Source: JAGQOZ01 sp041399205
Lineage (GTDB): Bacteria > Planctomycetota > Planctomycetia > Pirellulales > Pirellulaceae
NCBI GenBank assembly: GCA_041399205.1
Contig: JAWKTK010000010.1
Coordinates: forward strand, 62,001-126,000
Direction: 5' to 3'
DNA: 64,000 nt
In this document: piece after piece, positions 43,373 through 53,537 of the stretch
Numbering within the stretch: the first letter of the stretch is position 1
How the letters are laid out: each line of letters opens with the position of its first letter
Translations under genes and position numbers: made by a program
Notes under the pieces: model-generated
Told to the model about the DNA's origin: nothing
Seen by the model: the letters and a program-made list of their open reading frames with translations, nothing else
Database searches by the model: none

Positions 43373-44287
43373 ATGAAGATGCAAATGGATCCACTGCCGA
43401 TGCGGTTGGCGATCCTGATTGTGGCTGCAACCTGCGTGACTGGCAGTGCCGATGGCAATGGGAGTTTCGTACGGCTTCAGCGCCGACAAACTATCTCTGT
43501 TCGGAATTATTTCTTTAGGCGGGTGGATCCCGCTGCTGATTTTGGCTGCCGCCGAAGGATATGTGCCTCGGCGTGTAACACAGGTCCTGGAGGACGGTAC
43601 GGTTGAGATTTTGACATGGAACAAGCGACTGCGCCGAATTCGCCGCCAGCAGATCCAGAGCTTGAAACTTGTCGATCAACCGTCCGTTGGGTTGGCGATG
43701 CTCTACGTGAGCATCATGAATGAGAACGAATCGCAGGAATCGATACTGCTGCTACGCAGTTCGTTCATGGGGATGGTCGGTAACAAATCCACCGAGAACC
43801 AACGTACTGTCGATCAAGGCGATTGGACGGAGAACGCATCGCGAATACGTTAGGTGTGCGATTGATTCGACAAAGCAGGCGGAGCCATCGCCAAGGTTCT
43901 TGGTTTCCGTTCTTCATGCTTCGCCAATAACCTTGGCACTGCTAGTTGCATATTGCCTTATGCATGTAGTTGGGCGCTATTTGGTCTCCGTACAGCCGTT
44001 TCATGTTGCTGGCATTTTTGGTTGCGTCGCCAATCATTTTGGGAGTTCAACTTGGCGAATATTGGAAAGAAGCTGTCGACCAAAGACACGCCTTGTTGTT
44101 GCCTTGGCGGGTCTTGTGGCCGGTGGAGCTTAGCTTTGGTTGGTCCAGTTCGCGTTGGCAAGCCGGGATTTGGGAAGTTGTCGAACGCGGTGAAACTTTC
44201 GGCAAAATCTGCAGTTACGGCGGGATATATGTCTTTCTATTTGGGTTAAGTGTCATGATGGGCGATGCCGGTCTCAATCGCGACTAG
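43373..44287 (+). CDS. Multi-pass membrane protein of unknown function, frameshifted
   Basis: Four to five hydrophobic segments are spread over three frames: MRLAILIVAATCVT, SLFGIISLGGWIPLLILAAA, SPITLALLVAYCLMHVVG, FMLLAFLVASPIILGVQLGE and GGIYVFLFGLSVMMGD. A charged soluble loop lies between the second and third (PRRVTQVLEDGTVEILTWNK, RLRRIRRQQIQSLKLVD). Frames change near 43440, 43855 and 43970. It starts divergently from the kinase gene, 175 bases apart. No family is recognised; the pairing with the kinase suggests a functional link only by position. Confidence 0.5.
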
Positions 44288-44426
44288 TAACTAGTGTCAT
44301 TATCCAAAACGCTTCCTTGACGGTCTTGGGCCAAAGTGTTGTGGTGCTAACGCGCTGACGAGTGGCCTGCACATGCTTCCATGTAGTGAGCTTGATTTAC
44401 CAATCATGCTAGGCACTTCAGATAAT

Positions 44427-44442
44427 TGGCACGAAGCTTGCA
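44427..44442 (+). promoter_or_regulatory. Sigma-54 (RpoN) -24/-12 promoter
   Basis: The sequence TGGCACGAAGCTTGCA matches the RpoN consensus TGGCACG-N4-TTGCW at every fixed position. The GG and GC dinucleotides are in the proper 12-base register. It lies 55 bases upstream of the ATG of the following secreted-protein gene, with the predicted start of transcription near 44453. No enhancer-binding protein gene was seen nearby. Confidence 0.75.
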
Positions 44443-44497
44443 GTCTACTTCACTGGTGCGAGGTCACGGCAACGTAGATGGGTGAGGTAAAAGCCGC

Positions 44498-45127
44498 ATG
44501 TTCAATACAATGAAATCCAATTGGTTACGAAGATTGCGAGCTTTTAGTTGTTTTGCGATTTTATTCGCCGTCACCACCGTGGCGAATGCTCAAATGCAGA
44601 CCGCAGGGAAATGTCCGCCAGTTTGTGGTCGTCCTTGGTTGGCCAACAATAGGCGGGTTCAACTGACGTACAACGGAAGCGTTTATTATCATTTTCCGAA
44701 CTACACGGTTGCCACGAATGCGCTTCCATTCTTCCCTGGCGAACGAGGGCGACCTTCAAGTGGCGAAGCATTGGGCGGGCGAGTCATCTACTTTAATGAC
44801 GAAGGGATGTCATGGGATGGAAATCAGTTCCTTGTTCACCCCAACTACCCGTACGAACTAGCTACCGGACATTTCTATTCGCAGCAAGACGCGTTGCAGC
44901 AGCAACCTGCAACCAACTGGCGGCAACCAAATGTTGCTGACAATTTTGCTCTGGTCTATCCGCCCACGCCCAGCTATGAATCCTATTTTCCGCCCACACT
45001 TACGCTACCAGCGCCCGCGGCGGTTCAACCCAAAACTACGTGGCCTGCGGAAAAGACGTTCAATCCATATTACTTCGACCCACCGGGCGCCGCCCACAAA
45101 TGCCGGACGCTGACGATTGCTTTGTAA
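44498..45127 (+). CDS. Exported protein of unknown function
   Basis: This 209-residue protein has a clear signal peptide (LRAFSCFAILFAVTTVANAQ) and then a compact, Tyr/Pro/Asn-rich body: CPPVCGRPWLANNRRVQLTY, SVYYHFPNYTVATNALPFFP, PPTPSYESYFPPTLTLP. No domain is recognised. A GAGGT ribosome site precedes the ATG and a sigma-54 type promoter lies upstream. The conserved-looking Cys pair near the mature N terminus suggests an extracellular fold. The C terminus (AHKCRTLTIAL) could be affected by an indel, as it changes character abruptly. Confidence 0.6.
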   Translation: MFNTMKSNWLRRLRAFSCFAILFAVTTVANAQMQTAGKCPPVCGRPWLANNRRVQLTYNGSVYYHFPNYTVATNALPFFPGERGRPSSGEALGGRVIYFNDEGMSWDGNQFLVHPNYPYELATGHFYSQQDALQQQPATNWRQPNVADNFALVYPPTPSYESYFPPTLTLPAPAAVQPKTTWPAEKTFNPYYFDPPGAAHKCRTLTIAL

Positions 45128-45255
45128 GCATGGCAGCAGCGGGTCATAATCCATTTCGCCGGCGAGCCGTTGTTTGAGCACGTTCGAGCGATCGCTCGAA
45201 CGTTCATCGCATCGCGATGAGCCCGAATCTTGTCGTAATCTTCCTCCGTCAACAT
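45070..45255 (-). pseudogene. Possible transposase N-terminal remnant (IS21 IstA-like)
   Basis: The minus-strand frame begins MLTEEDYDKIRAHRDAMN, then VRAIARTC. This resembles the first helix-turn-helix of IS21-type transposases. It then turns into unrelated sequence, with no DDE domain downstream. It overlaps the 3' end of the secreted-protein gene. The call rests on a short match and is weak. The rest of the 300-base interval 45128-45429 shows only the palindrome at 45181. Confidence 0.25.
45181..45202. repeat. Perfect 22-bp palindrome
   Basis: The arm CGTTCGAGCGA is followed at once by its exact reverse complement, with no loop. It lies 54 bases after the secreted-protein gene, without a T tract, so it is more like a dyad binding site than a terminator. 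It also lies within the possible transposase remnant. Confidence 0.7.
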
Positions 45256-45429
45256 GGCCTCGCCTCGCGGTGCTTACTAAATAGCTGCAGCTTAACGAAG
45301 CTGCTCGTTATGGCGGGAACTTCTTCAACGCCGATTTCACCAAATACGTGGGCGTTTTTTCGCAGCCGATTACCAGCGGCACATGCCGACACTGAGACTT
45401 GTTCTATTCATTTTATCCCGAGCACTCCG

Positions 45430-46470
45430 TCATTCTGTTCTGGTCTTTAGTTGTGACATCACATCTACAACCGCGTCAAATGCGGTTTTTTGCTGAAGCT
45501 CACCATCGAACAGCAATGGATGTTGGCCAAATCTCCACGTTCTGCGGTCATGTAAGCCCCAAAACGTAACTCGCTCGATTTTGTCCTCATGCTTATTGAA
45601 GATCGCGAAGAGCTTGCGATACGCTTCGGCTTGTTTTGCGAGATCTTCCTCCGACGGTGGCGTGACCTCCCGCCTCTGGCCAAACCGGCGTCCGAGTTGG
45701 CCCCCGGATGCCGCGAATGGTCACATCTAGTTCCGTGATGCTGACCTTGAGCCCCAGGCCCGCATAATTGGAGATGGCCTTGTCGATTTCTTCAAATGGC
45801 ACATTATCGGTGTTCCAGTGACCTTGGATTCCAACCCCATGAATCGGTGCCCCGTCATCAATCAGTCGTTTGAGCAACAACATGGAACTGGAGTGCTTGT
45901 CTCCGCGTTCAATGTTGTAGTCGTTGTAGAACAACACGGCGTTCGGATCGGCTTCATGCGCGAACTTGAATGCCAGAGAGATGAACTCCGGGCCGATTGT
46001 GCTTAACCACCCAGACCTGCGAAGGTTCTCCGTTGTTAGTCGCCTCGATCGTTGATCGCCTCATTGACAACGTCCCAACTGTGGATCTTTCCCTTGTGCG
46101 CCCCACCAAGGTATGAATGTGCTGTTTCATTCGCTCGATGGTGCGTTCCTTATCACCATCTTTCCAAAACCAATCGTTTGTCTGTGCATGCCACACAAGT
46201 GTGTGACCGTGGATTGGGATCGTGTTCTCGTTGCACCAATCGACCAGTGCGTCCGCTCTTTCGAATCTCCATTCATCCTCTTGCGGATGGATCGGAGCGG
46301 GCTTCATGCAGTTTTCCGGAGTCCAGAAGTTGAAGTGCGTTTTTGCCAGCATCAACTCGTCGTCCGAGTACCTACCGGGAACGTCTCCGGCTGCGCCCAC
46401 GAAGTAGGCATCCTGACGTCCTTCAGCGATACGTCCGCATTCACAGGTGGCGACGCCTCGTTTATTGTCA
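45430..46470 (-). CDS. GH10 endo-1,4-beta-xylanase, several frameshifts
   Basis: The joined locus is about 347 codons, the normal size of a GH10 catalytic domain. Motifs are FVGAAGDVPGRYSDDELMLA, THFNFWTPENCMKP, IPIHGHTLVWHAQTNDWFW, IHSWDVVNEAIND with the acid/base Glu, FYNDYNIE, GVGIQGHWNTDNVPFEEIDK and SITELDV with the nucleophile Glu. The restored C terminus is RVTFWGLHDRRTWR ... DVMSQLKTRTE. Frame changes lie near 45690, 46020, 46080 and 46415. No signal peptide follows the ATG at 46470. An alternative is that this is the C-terminal part of the protein encoded just upstream, because one restored base merges the frames. Confidence 0.85.
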
Positions 46471-46486
46471 TCCGCAGACTCGACCG

Positions 46487-49400
46487 TTAACGCAAAACCA
46501 GCGGCATCGAAAAGTCATCACCTTTGACGAGTTCGATGCTTTTGAGCTCTTTGCTCGCGTCGCAAGGCAGTTTCAAATATCGAATCTGTTTACCGTTTGC
46601 TTTGACGGCGAGCTTGGATTCGGGGACGTCGTTTCCTTCTTCGTAACTCACAATATGCTTGCCGTTGATCAGCTGGTGATCTTGCGTTGTCCCATCGGCG
46701 TAAGTGCAGCGAACGATCATGCTCGTCGATTCGTTACGGAACCTCGGAAAAGCACCCCAGGCGACTCCGCCCAACATATGAATGGCAGATACCCTCCCGG
46801 AGCAATCTAAGGTAATTGACTCCGGTAGGGTTGCCTGCCGGTTGCGGAACGGACGCTGCAATCCAATGATGTTTGCCACCAACTCACCCTGTGGGTCCAC
46901 CAGTTCAAATGGCACTCCTTCGACTTCAATACGGCCATAGGACTCTAACTCAAACTTGTCCCCGGGGCGATTTTGGAAGCCAGGCAGACCCTTGGTTCCA
47001 TTTACAGTGGCAACCTTTGGAGGTCGTCAACGGCGTGTATTTTCCCCGTTGCGTGAGAAACGTCAGCAAGTCGGTCAATTCGGCTTTCGTCATCGAGCTT
47101 TCGAAGCCCTCTGGCATTAATGACTTCGGAGAAGACACCAGTTGCTCGAGGTCTTCACGCAATACCTGCTTTTCCTTGCCCGTGGAGTCAATCACGCGAA
47201 TCGAATTCGCCGACTCACCCGCCAGCATGCCCGAGATCACTTGACCATTAACTGTGATGACTTGATAAATCTGAAAGTTCGTTTCCACGCTGCGTGACGG
47301 ATCGAGCACATTGACCAGCAACTCTTCTTTGGGATGGACGGCCATGCCAGTCAGATTGGGGCCAATCGCAGTGCCGAGTTCGCCGTGAATGTGGCATGTG
47401 GCACAGTGCTTCTTGAACATGGCAAGACCGTTCGTCGCGTCGCCTGGATTCTTCGTGATTGGCAGCCATTCATCTACCAAGGCCTGACGATTCGACGTGA
47501 CCAATGCTCCTTGAGACTTCATCAATTCCGCCGCATGCGATGCGATCGATGGCGTGGCGTGATTCAGAATTGCCTGACGTTGGTCCAACTTTAGATCACT
47601 AAAACGAACACTCCCGTTTTCAATCGCGTCGAGCAGATGCTGCGTGCTGTCGGTGTGGGATAGCAGGAAAGTCAGAATCTGACTTCCCAGCTTGGGGCCC
47701 ACTGTCTGCCGAAGCTCCAGAAGCTGCTGTGCGAGTCCTTCCACTCGGGCGGCTTCGAGCGAATTGATCGCGGCAATTCCAGTTTCCGGCGCCAGCTGAG
47801 GCGTTAGAAATTGTTCCATCGCGTCCAGGAGTTTCGGGCTGTTCGGCACAAGACGGATCGCCTGATCCCAGGCGTCAATACGTTTTTCCGCTGACGTGTC
47901 GGTGTTCAGAGCAAATCTCAACAGTTCATCCTGAATCTCGTTGACGATGTCGCTCAAGTTGTCGATCGACCACTTGTCCGCAACCGAAAGTATCGCCGCC
48001 TTACTCTCTATCGAAGATTGCTCGGACAAGAATCGCTCGCGCACCTTCTGCTGAGCTTCCTGGGAAATCTTGACCACGAAATCGCGCGGCCACCCCTTGG
48101 CCAACCCGTTCCAGAGCGTCACCGCCAGCGGCGAGTTTGGATTCGCGTCCAAGAGCCGCCCAATCTGATCCGCTGTTGGAGTGTTGCGAGCTATGTGCTC
48201 CGCCAGCACACCAACTCGCTCGGCTATCCGTTCACTTCGAATGCTGGCCGTATCCTTGTTCGTCAGCGCCACAATCGTTTCCACCGGGTCGGTTGCCGCG
48301 GCCGCTGTCCAGGCATTCAGCAAGATGTCGTCATTGCCGAAGTCCTGCAGGAGCGAAGACAACTCAACGCCGGGAAGTGCCTTGCCAGCATCGCCGTCGG
48401 CAACTCGCAGAAAAGCCGTCAATTGCACGCGCGGATCGACGTCTTTGTGAATTCCGGACTCGATCGCCTGGACAAGTTGTTCGCGGTTGCAGGTAGACAA
48501 AGCTGCGTTTCGAACCGGGCTGGACACGTGCTCAAAACCTGCTTTACAAGCTAGAGCCAGTGCCTCGGTAGCCGACGCGTCCCCGGAATCTGCCAAGCCA
48601 GCAAGCGTCCAGATGGCATGTATCGCACCCGGTGCCAGCCCAATCTCGTCGACTTCCGCTGTTGAAACCAGCGAAACCAACGAATTCAGTGTTGCCGCGT
48701 CCGTCGCACCACGTTCGACCAGTAGTCGTTGAGCGGTTCGTCGCCAGAAAAAGTTCTTGTCCTGCAGCGCTGTCACGAGGTCGGCGTTGCCTGCGTTAGC
48801 GAGCTGCAGCGAACGAGAAGGACTACTGTCCTGGGCGTCTTGGTAGAGTAGCCGATATACTCGCGCGAATCGCTTGTCACGCAGGTCACTTTCGTAGGCA
48901 GCGCCCTTACCCGTTTCAAAACCGTTGGGTGTGGGATTGTGCTGGACGATGTAGTTGTACCAATCAATGAACCAAACGTTTCCGTCTGGACCGACTTCAG
49001 ACATGATCGGAGCCGACCAATCGTCGATGCTGGCGACGGTGTTGAAAGCGTTGTAGCTTCGATAGCCCGCTCCCTCTTTCTCCAACACGAAGGCACCGAC
49101 TAGATTGCCGGTGGGGCCACAGACCATCTGAATGCGGTTCCACCAAGTCTGAGGATAGTTGCGAGCGGTATAGAGTGCGGATCCGCAGCCGGCAGTGAAT
49201 CCTCCGTGCCAGTCGACCTGACGAATTCGTTTATCAATCGCTTTGAATTCATGTGTGGGTGAGATTTTCTCCAGTGTCGTGGGCGACCAACCTGCGACCT
49301 GATCAAAGTACCGGTTCGGGATCGGCATGTGCACGCTCGGACAACCATTGGCAGTCGAACCGAACACATAACCTTCCTCGCTGAAACCGAGTCCCCACGT

Positions 49401-51048
49401 GTTGTTATTGGTGGCACGCAGAAACTCGAGTGCTTCGACGCGAATCGTGTGGTCGTTGAAATCGCTCGATTTCTGGTTGGACACTTGGCCTTCTTTGGTG
49501 ATCGCGTAGGCCGGAGCGGTTTCATCTGCGGCGCCGCGCTGAACCTTGAATTTCCAGAAGCCTTGCCGAAAACGCATTTGTGTCTCGCCGTTGATGACGG
49601 GCTGCGAATTGTTGTAGCCCTGCATGGCCCAAATCCAGTTGTCGGGGCCATATTGGAAATTGCTAACGCCGCCGTGCGTGTCGCCCATCGCCCAACCAGT
49701 GATCAACGTTTGGCGAAAGTCGGCTTTATTGTCGCCGTCGATGTCTTTCATGTAGACGGTCGTTTGACCGTCCTGGACGATGACGCCTCCGCGATAGCAG
49801 ACCAATGTGGACGGGATGCTGAGATGCTCGGCAAAGACCGTAAACTTGTCCGCTTGACCGTCGTTGTCGGTGTCCTCGCAGATCTTAATTCGGTCACGTC
49901 CTTGCGCTCGGTGGTTTGAAGCTCGTTGGGATAGTCGACGGTTTCGCAAACCCAGAGACGACCGTCTTCGTCCCAGTTCATGGCAATCGGCTTCCCCTTT
50001 AACCCCGCGTAGTCGGTGGGTTGTTGCGAACCGACCGGCCAGTTCTCGTCCGATTCCTTGGCCCAGATCGACAGCTGAAAACCCTTTGGAGTCTCGTACG
50101 CGTGGATTGATTTTTCAGCGGGGAGCGGATCCTGCATTTTTGTGAACGGCGCTTCCTGAGTACCCCAACGGGCTCCCGGCGTATAGTTAGGAATCTTCGC
50201 GCCGACGTCGGTGGAGGAAAAGCTGGCCTCGTCGGCCGACGGCGGAGTCATCTCCGGCACGTCGAATCGTCGATTAGCCGCGAAGACAGCTTGAGCTCTC
50301 GGGTCGACGTTCTGATTCGCATCACTGGCGGGCATAAGTGTCTGACCGCAAGCCCAGAGTGCACCTCGAGCCAGTAGCCGTTGGAAGTCGATGTTTGACC
50401 AGGTGCGGTAGTCGTGCCCCCAGGCCGTGTAGAAAACGCGACCTTTGCCGCTGGTCCTGACCCAAGTGTAAGGTTCGCCGTTCGGATCACTCACTGGCCC
50501 CGATTCAGCGCTGCGCGTTTCCAGGACCACTTTGTCGGGGTTCAGCCGACTGTGCCGATAGCTTTCGTCCATCGATCGAACGGGATTCAGGCCTTGCATA
50601 ATCTCATGGCGTGGGTCCACGATCTTCGTTTCGAAGCGAGTGAAACCGTGGCTCCTAAACTGACCGCCCACTAACTCGATATACTTGTCGGAATTCAGAA
50701 AACAAAATGATCCGCAATGAACAGGAATCAGCCCACCACCGTTTTGCACGTAATCCAACAGTGCCGATTCTGCTTCGGGAGTAATTCGCTCGATGTTGGC
50801 GAAAACTAACAAGCCATCGAATTTCGCAAGATTGTCTGGATTAATGTCACTGAGTTGTTCGGTGTAGGTGAGCGCGACTCCTCGTCAGAAAGCGGCTTTG
50901 TCAGCATGCGATAGAACTCGGAAGGCTTGTGCAGACCGGAATCGCCGAGCATTAGCACGGATACCTTACCTTGTTCTTGGGCGAACGATTTGACGGATAT
51001 TGAGGCGAGGAGGGCGAGAAGTACGCCGAGCCATTTCACACTGTTCAT
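46487..51048 (-). CDS. ThuA plus PVC-type membrane-bound dehydrogenase plus HEAT plus cytochrome c protein, frameshifted
   Basis: About 1520 residues: a signal peptide (VKWLGVLLALLASISVKSFA), then a ThuA/trehalose-utilisation-like glutamine-amidotransferase fold (IVDPRHEIMQGLNPVRSMDE, GKGRVFYTAWGHDYRTW). A PVC membrane-bound dehydrogenase propeller follows (GKPIAMNWDEDGRLWVCETV, DYPNEL, MSEVGPDGNVWFIDWYNYIV). HEAT-like repeats fill residues 690-1180. A class I cytochrome c site, FKKHCATCHIHGELGTAIGP, lies near 1216. A C-terminal beta domain (RPFRNRQATLPESITLDCSG) resembles an NPCBM-like module. Frames change near 50840, 49900, 47000 and 46500. An AAAGGT site precedes the ATG. Such proteins are abundant in PVC bacteria and thought to serve extracytoplasmic sugar oxidation. 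Confidence 0.85.
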
Positions 51049-51084
51049 CAGATTACCTTTGTATGGCGATATCTTTGCTGGTTG

Positions 51085-53451
51085 TTACTCGGACTTTTCC
51101 TGAAAGATTCGCTGCGCGAAGTGGAACAATCCCTTTTTCCAATGTTGAAAATCGTGGGCGTGACTGTCGACGTGCCAAATATGGGGAACGTCGTTCTCCT
51201 TCAGATAGGCGTGCACGCCTTGACTGATGCGAATCAGGCCGTCTTTGTTGCCACATGAAAGAAACAGCAGCTTCAATTGGTCAGCGGCCTTCTTTGCATC
51301 GGGGACAAGCTCTGCCGGTGGTTTTGTATTCGGTGCTGAAGAAAACCCTCCCACCCAGGCAAAAGTGTCGAGATGGCCCAATCCAAAGTTCAGCGATTGG
51401 CCGCCACCCATGGAAAGCCCTGCCAGAGCACGAGCACTACGGTCCGCATTCACGGAGTATTTCGACTCGATGAATGGAATGAGATCCTTTAGCAGGTCGC
51501 CTTCAAAGTTGGCGAACGCAGGAGCACTGGCCATGACGTTGCCTACGGCCCGGTCGTTCTGTTGTGCGCGACCGTTGGGCATCACGACGATCATCGGCTC
51601 TGCCTTTTTGTCGGCAATCAAGTTGTCGAGAATGATCTCGGGATGGCCACCTCGGCGCCATTCTTCTTCATCACCGCCAATTCCGTGTAACAGATACAGC
51701 ACCGGGTATTTCGTATCGCTTGAATACCCAGAAGGCGTGTAGACAAGGACGTTGCGACGCGTGCCGACCGTTGTCGATTCGTACTGAAGCATTTCCAATT
51801 TGCCGTGAGCAATGCCGTCACGTGCTTCGTCAAAACCACTCGGTGGATCGTCGAACGCGGGTTTGTCGTCCGGCCCCAGCGTAATCGGTCCGCCAAAGCC
51901 ACCGCGGCGCCCAGGTCCACGTCCCTGCGGACGTTCAGCCGCTTGTTCGTTATTGTCTTCCGCCGGCTTCGCCGTTTCTGACGTCTCCGAAGCTTCACTT
52001 CGTTCGGCAACCGCTTCCTCTGTGGCGATGTCACCGACCTTCCGCGTTAGGGCCAGCGAGTCACCCGATAGTTTTCCGGTGTACGTAATACGTATCTCGT
52101 TGCCGCCGAAGTTGAGCAATTCGACGAATGAAATGTCGTCTCCCTCCATCGTCACATCGTTCAAGTCACCCTGTCGAGTCCTTCCGTTGACTTCAGCTTC
52201 GGCTTCGCCAACGAGCTTGTCACCATCCCGCATGAAGCGAAACGCGTATCGCTGAACTCCAATTTGGGTGTCGAATTCAGTTTTCCACGTGCCGCTGATC
52301 TTATCGGCAGGTGCGAACAACAACGGGGCGATCTCTCGCAGACTGCGGCGCCAAGTAAGCCATTCGTGAGCGGTGTCGGGCGAAACGTAGTAGTGACTGT
52401 TAATGCCTGCTTCCTTGAGCGCCGTCGCGTTTGCTTCGGGATTACCGCCTCGAGGTGGTCGATCGCCGCCAACTTCCTTGCTGCCGTAGCTGACGAAGAC
52501 AAGTTTGACTTTGTCTTTGAATCCTTCGGTGTTGTTCACATCGTCGATGGAGATCGACCCTCCGCTGAACAGACCAATGTGAGAAAACTTGTCGAGATTC
52601 CGCAGCGTAATCATCTTTGTTTCCATGCCGCCCATGGAGAGACCGGCCATGGCTCGGTTGGGCTGGTCGCTGAGCGTGCGAAAGTTGGAGTCGATATATG
52701 GCACCAACTCGTCCACAAGCACCGTCTCGAAGTGACTGATGTCGAAGTTCCTGAGGCCACCGAACCGAGTATCATTCGTCATCCCGTAGGTCATGACGAT
52801 GATGAAGGGCTTACATTTGCCCTCGGCAATCAAATTGTCCATGATCAAGCTGGCGTGGCCTTGGACTCCCCAACCGTATTCGTTTTCGCCCCAACCGTGT
52901 TGCAAGTAGAGGACGGGATAGCGCTCTTCGAGATCCTTGTCGTAACCAGGCGGAGTGTAGACAAACGCGCGTCGCGTCGTATCCGTACTCTTCGAGAAGA
53001 AGAGCAATTCACGCAGTTGGCCATGAGGAACATTCTTGACGGCGTAGAATTCCCGATCATGAGCCGGAACCTCCACACCGCTGCCCCAACGCATCGCACC
53101 GAAAAAATACTTGCTGTTCGGATCCGGAACTTCCGCCCCGTCAATCTTGATCGTGTAATAGTGAAAGCCTTGGTCCAAAGGTCGCGTGTAGCCTGTCCAG
53201 ACTCCGTCATCGTCCTTCGTAAATTCGTTGCTATCTCGGAAGCTGCACGATACGCTCTTCGCGTCGGGCGCAACAATCCGGAGCATAACGCGACCTTCTG
53301 AATTCACCTTGGGGTACTCTTTACCCAGCTGATTGGTTGCGGCGGACACCCAATCGTCGACTGGTTTGGTTTCCTGTGCCCAAGCAGGTTGACTGAAGAG
53401 AATAAGCAAGAGTGAAAAGAGCCATCGATTTCTTGTCATTGTATTTTCCAT
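51085..53451 (-). CDS. Exported tandem CE1-like esterase (feruloyl/acetylxylan esterase family)
   Basis: This 788-residue protein is intact. A signal peptide (RWLFSLLLILFSQPAWAQ) precedes an E-set/CBM48-like domain (RVMLRIVAPDAKSVSCSF, DQGFHYYTIKIDGAEVPDP). Two esterase D-like alpha/beta hydrolase domains follow. Each carries RPVLYL-type strands and a nucleophile elbow GLSMGG (AMAGLSMGGMETKM; ALAGLSMGGGQSLNF), and HEWLTWRRSL and HDFQHWKKGLF hold the predicted catalytic His residues. An Arg/Gly/Pro-rich linker lies between. The gene sits behind the dehydrogenase and xylanase, so it probably removes acyl or feruloyl groups from xylan. A second start, ATG 53439, has a GGAA site. Confidence 0.88.
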   Translation of the reverse strand: MENTMTRNRWLFSLLLILFSQPAWAQETKPVDDWVSAATNQLGKEYPKVNSEGRVMLRIVAPDAKSVSCSFRDSNEFTKDDDGVWTGYTRPLDQGFHYYTIKIDGAEVPDPNSKYFFGAMRWGSGVEVPAHDREFYAVKNVPHGQLRELLFFSKSTDTTRRAFVYTPPGYDKDLEERYPVLYLQHGWGENEYGWGVQGHASLIMDNLIAEGKCKPFIIVMTYGMTNDTRFGGLRNFDISHFETVLVDELVPYIDSNFRTLSDQPNRAMAGLSMGGMETKMITLRNLDKFSHIGLFSGGSISIDDVNNTEGFKDKVKLVFVSYGSKEVGGDRPPRGGNPEANATALKEAGINSHYYVSPDTAHEWLTWRRSLREIAPLLFAPADKISGTWKTEFDTQIGVQRYAFRFMRDGDKLVGEAEAEVNGRTRQGDLNDVTMEGDDISFVELLNFGGNEIRITYTGKLSGDSLALTRKVGDIATEEAVAERSEASETSETAKPAEDNNEQAAERPQGRGPGRRGGFGGPITLGPDDKPAFDDPPSGFDEARDGIAHGKLEMLQYESTTVGTRRNVLVYTPSGYSSDTKYPVLYLLHGIGGDEEEWRRGGHPEIILDNLIADKKAEPMIVVMPNGRAQQNDRAVGNVMASAPAFANFEGDLLKDLIPFIESKYSVNADRSARALAGLSMGGGQSLNFGLGHLDTFAWVGGFSSAPNTKPPAELVPDAKKAADQLKLLFLSCGNKDGLIRISQGVHAYLKENDVPHIWHVDSHAHDFQHWKKGLFHFAQRIFQEKSE

Positions 53452-53537
53452 GTATCGAGAAGCGTGATGCGTGCAGTCGAGGCACGCAGGTTAGGTATTC
53501 ATTGAGTGACTTGCGTGTTGGGTTTTACCGGTATGTG

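Noticed and set aside
46873..47244. Plus-strand 123-codon frame at the cytochrome C-terminal region
   Set aside because: It overlaps a continuous dehydrogenase/cytochrome protein on the other strand and has no support of its own.
48018..48554. Plus-strand frame inside the HEAT region of the dehydrogenase gene
   Set aside because: It is antisense to a well-supported protein region and has a Arg/Gln/His-rich composition typical of a shadow frame.
52264..53301. Long plus-strand open frame of 345 codons opposite the esterase gene
   Set aside because: It is antisense to an intact signal-peptide-bearing CE1 protein with clear catalytic motifs, and has no recognised domain or ribosome site; it is a by-product of that gene's codon bias.
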